Positions 7,141 to 8,869 of a stretch of 8,869 nucleotides of DNA are shown here, piece after piece (position 1 is the stretch's first letter; every line of letters starts with the position of its first letter). The notes beneath the pieces are model-generated. The model was not told the DNA's origin, searched no databases, and worked only from the letters and a program-made list of their open reading frames with translations. This DNA is from an uncultured Bacteroidota bacterium. Its GTDB lineage: Bacteria; Bacteroidota; Bacteroidia; Bacteroidales; UBA12481. Location: NCBI GenBank assembly GCA_903832165.1, contig CAILAQ010000893.1, positions 1-8,869 on the forward strand. Direction: 5' to 3'. A program made the translations under genes and the position numbers.

Positions 7141-7225
7141 CGTCTTCCGTCCTCCGATCTTCTTCTTCGTTAACCGATCCCCTTCTTCGAATCACTCGTC
7201 ACCCGTCACCTGTCACTCGTCACTT
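7141..7225. repeat. Composite heptad-repeat element after the Fe-S gene
   Basis: The left part has degenerate CGTCTTC/CGTCCTC units (7141-7154) leading into CGATCTTCTTCTTCG (7155-7169), identical to 189-203. The right part has GTCAC at exact 7-bp steps (7198, 7205, 7212, 7219) with an in-phase ATCAC at 7191, each followed by pyrimidines. Its last unit ends about 5 bp from the stop codon of the Fe-S protein gene. The two heptad types and the shared 15-mer occur in the same order as at the 1-216 locus, also downstream of a minus-strand gene. This suggests a dispersed intergenic repeat family. No hairpin typical of a terminator was seen. Confidence 0.8.
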
Positions 7226-7229
7226 CTTA

Positions 7230-8869
7230 TCAAAGTCCTATTTCCATTGTAAGGATCTCAGCCACATCCAGATTCCTGATCTCACTTTCTTTATTCAGAT
7301 ATTTCACGCCATCGGTTAGCATCGTCAGGCAGAACGGGCAAGAAGAGGCAATCACGGTTGCACCGCACGCAACAGCCTCCGCAGTTCTGGCCGCGAAAAC
7401 TTCGCCGGTACCTTTTTCCGCTTCCTTGAAATATTGCGATCCCCCGGCACCACAGCACAGTGAAAAGCTTTTGTTGTGATCCATTTCAGCTTTGCCGGAA
7501 TCAACCGTTCCAAGCAATGACCTGGGTGACTGATAAACATCATTGGCACGGCCGAGGTAACAGGGATCATGAAAAACGATTTTATCATTCTTAAAAGCAC
7601 CCGATTTCAAATCAGGTCCTGCCGTCTTGAAATGCCGGTCGAGGAAAGTGGTATAGTGCTCAACTTCGGCTTTAAAACCGAGATCGGGATATTCATTCAA
7701 GAAGGTATTGAAGCAATGCGGGCAGAGGGTGATGATCTTGCTGACTTCATAGCTTTTAAAAGTCTCGATGAGGGTTAATGCCTGCATCAGGTAGAGCATC
7801 TCATTGCCGGCCCGCCTGGCCGGATCTCCGGTGCAGGTTTCCTCGGTTCCCAAAACTGCATAATCGATCTTCAGGTGATTCAACAACTTAACCATTGCCC
7901 GTGCCACCTTCTGATATCGATCATCGAAGGCCCCGGCACAACCAATCCATAAAAGGTATTCCGGCTTCTTACCCTGAGAAGTCAGATCAGACATTACCGG
8001 AACAGGAAAATCAAGTCCGGCCGTCCAGTTTAATCTATCGTGACTTCCATATTGCCAGGGAGCTCCATTGTTTTCGATATTGGAGAACATCATGTTTATA
8101 GCTGCCGGCGCTGCCGCTTTTTCCATCACCAGGTACCGGCGCATATCGAGAATTAATGAGGGTTGATTTATATTAACAGGGCACTCTCTGGCGCATGCGT
8201 TACACATTGTACAAGCCCAGATTTCTTCAGATGTTATATAATCCCCCAGGTAATTTTTACCGTCAGCATGATCTTTGCCGTTCTTCATTTTATCGGCCGC
8301 CATCTCTTTCATCCTCTCACGGAGATCGATCATCAGTTTCCGCGGCGATAACAGTTTACCTGTTTTATTAGCCGGACAAACATCGGTGCACCGGCCACAC
8401 TGGGTACAGGTCAGTGAATCGAGATAACTCTTCCAGCTGACATCAACCGCATCAAGCAGCCCGAACCGGGCCGGCTCACCGGTTGGCGCCTCAGCCTGAT
8501 CAGGATAAAGCATCGCCTTAACCTCTTTCATGACATTCTCCATGGGTTCAGCTTTGCCGAGTGGCCCGAGCCGGCTAAGCAGCACATTCGGGATCGAAAG
8601 GAACACGTGAAAATGCTTGGAGTAAGGGAGAATATTGGCAAAGATGAATATCAGGGTAATGTGCGACCACCAGAAGAAGCCAGGGAGTTTAGCAGCTGAG
8701 GAGGTGAATAAAGAAGACAGGAGAGAGCTGACAGGATAAGTTCCGGCAATAGACGTGGGAGACATTAAGACAGAAGACACGTTGTAGCCAAGCAGGGAAA
8801 CCATCAGCAGGAAAATCATGGTTAGAGCTACCAGCGCATCGATATGAGACTTTTCTTTCATCTCAACAC
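7230..8869 (-). CDS. Membrane Fe-S protein, EtfAB:quinone oxidoreductase/HdrD-like (5'-partial)
   Basis: The frame stays open through the window edge. The Met at 8861 is probably internal, because family members carry about 120-150 more residues with further NarI-like membrane helices. Counting from that Met, hydrophobic segments lie at about 8-28 and 62-82, the latter with His67, His83 and His85 as possible heme or quinone-site residues. Two ferredoxin-type motifs follow, CTQCGRCTDVCP (152-163) and CTMCNACARECP (217-228). Two CCG-type domains come next: Cys308, Cys343 (TCTGD instead of CCG), Cys380 and Cys383; then Cys433, Cys469-Cys470-Gly and Cys508/Cys511. This is the architecture of HdrD-like proteins fused to a NarI-like cytochrome b, as in membrane EtfAB:menaquinone oxidoreductases. 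A role passing electrons from a soluble donor to quinone fits, but donor genes would lie outside the window. Confidence 0.87.
   Translation of the reverse strand, partial: VEMKEKSHIDALVALTMIFLLMVSLLGYNVSSVLMSPTSIAGTYPVSSLLSSLFTSSAAKLPGFFWWSHITLIFIFANILPYSKHFHVFLSIPNVLLSRLGPLGKAEPMENVMKEVKAMLYPDQAEAPTGEPARFGLLDAVDVSWKSYLDSLTCTQCGRCTDVCPANKTGKLLSPRKLMIDLRERMKEMAADKMKNGKDHADGKNYLGDYITSEEIWACTMCNACARECPVNINQPSLILDMRRYLVMEKAAAPAAINMMFSNIENNGAPWQYGSHDRLNWTAGLDFPVPVMSDLTSQGKKPEYLLWIGCAGAFDDRYQKVARAMVKLLNHLKIDYAVLGTEETCTGDPARRAGNEMLYLMQALTLIETFKSYEVSKIITLCPHCFNTFLNEYPDLGFKAEVEHYTTFLDRHFKTAGPDLKSGAFKNDKIVFHDPCYLGRANDVYQSPRSLLGTVDSGKAEMDHNKSFSLCCGAGGSQYFKEAEKGTGEVFAARTAEAVACGATVIASSCPFCLTMLTDGVKYLNKESEIRNLDVAEILTMEIGL

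Overview
The window looks like part of a Bacteroidota chromosome, most likely from a Bacteroidales-type environmental bacterium. The case rests on four things: the gene families present (a CBM9-like/DUF5916 outer-membrane protein, a secreted C45 acyltransferase-like hydrolase, a DUF1624 membrane-protein remnant and a NarI/HdrD-like Fe-S protein), the lack of Shine-Dalgarno sites before the starts, start-proximal sequences that fit the Bacteroidota promoter pattern TTG-N19-TAnnTTTG, and moderate GC. Every gene I can support lies on the minus strand, so transcription runs from high to low coordinates.

Layout from high to low coordinate, which is the direction of transcription. At 8869-7230 is the 3' part of a membrane-bound electron-transfer protein with two 4Fe-4S motifs and two CCG-type domains; its 5' end lies outside the window. 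It is followed directly by a short pyrimidine-rich heptad-repeat element (7225-7141). At 7039-4883 is a secreted S9A prolyl-oligopeptidase-like serine peptidase with its own promoter. The 470 bp at 4882-4413 carry no intact gene but hold two coding-like remnants and a perfect 18-bp palindrome. At 4412-4119 is a 97-codon remnant of a DUF1624/HGSNAT-like membrane protein in which the N-terminal and C-terminal ends are joined in frame and the middle is missing. At 4062-1843 is a CBM9-like/DUF5916 beta-barrel protein. At 1665-250 is a secreted C45/phospholipase-B-like Ntn hydrolase behind a near-consensus promoter whose spacer holds a centred inverted repeat. The window ends in a 26-copy array of the heptamer GTCTTCY (1-182).

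The three intact secreted or outer-membrane proteins (S9 peptidase, DUF5916 barrel, C45-like hydrolase) are a plausible periplasm/cell-surface set, but nothing shows that they act in one pathway; each seems to have its own promoter or a sizeable upstream gap. The Fe-S protein is an inner-membrane respiratory component and is probably functionally unrelated.

I found no CRISPR array, RNA gene, transposase or recognisable defence system. The most distinctive features are non-coding or broken: the composite heptad repeats found after two genes, the in-frame internally deleted DUF1624 gene beside other decayed fragments, and the operator-like inverted repeat in a promoter spacer.
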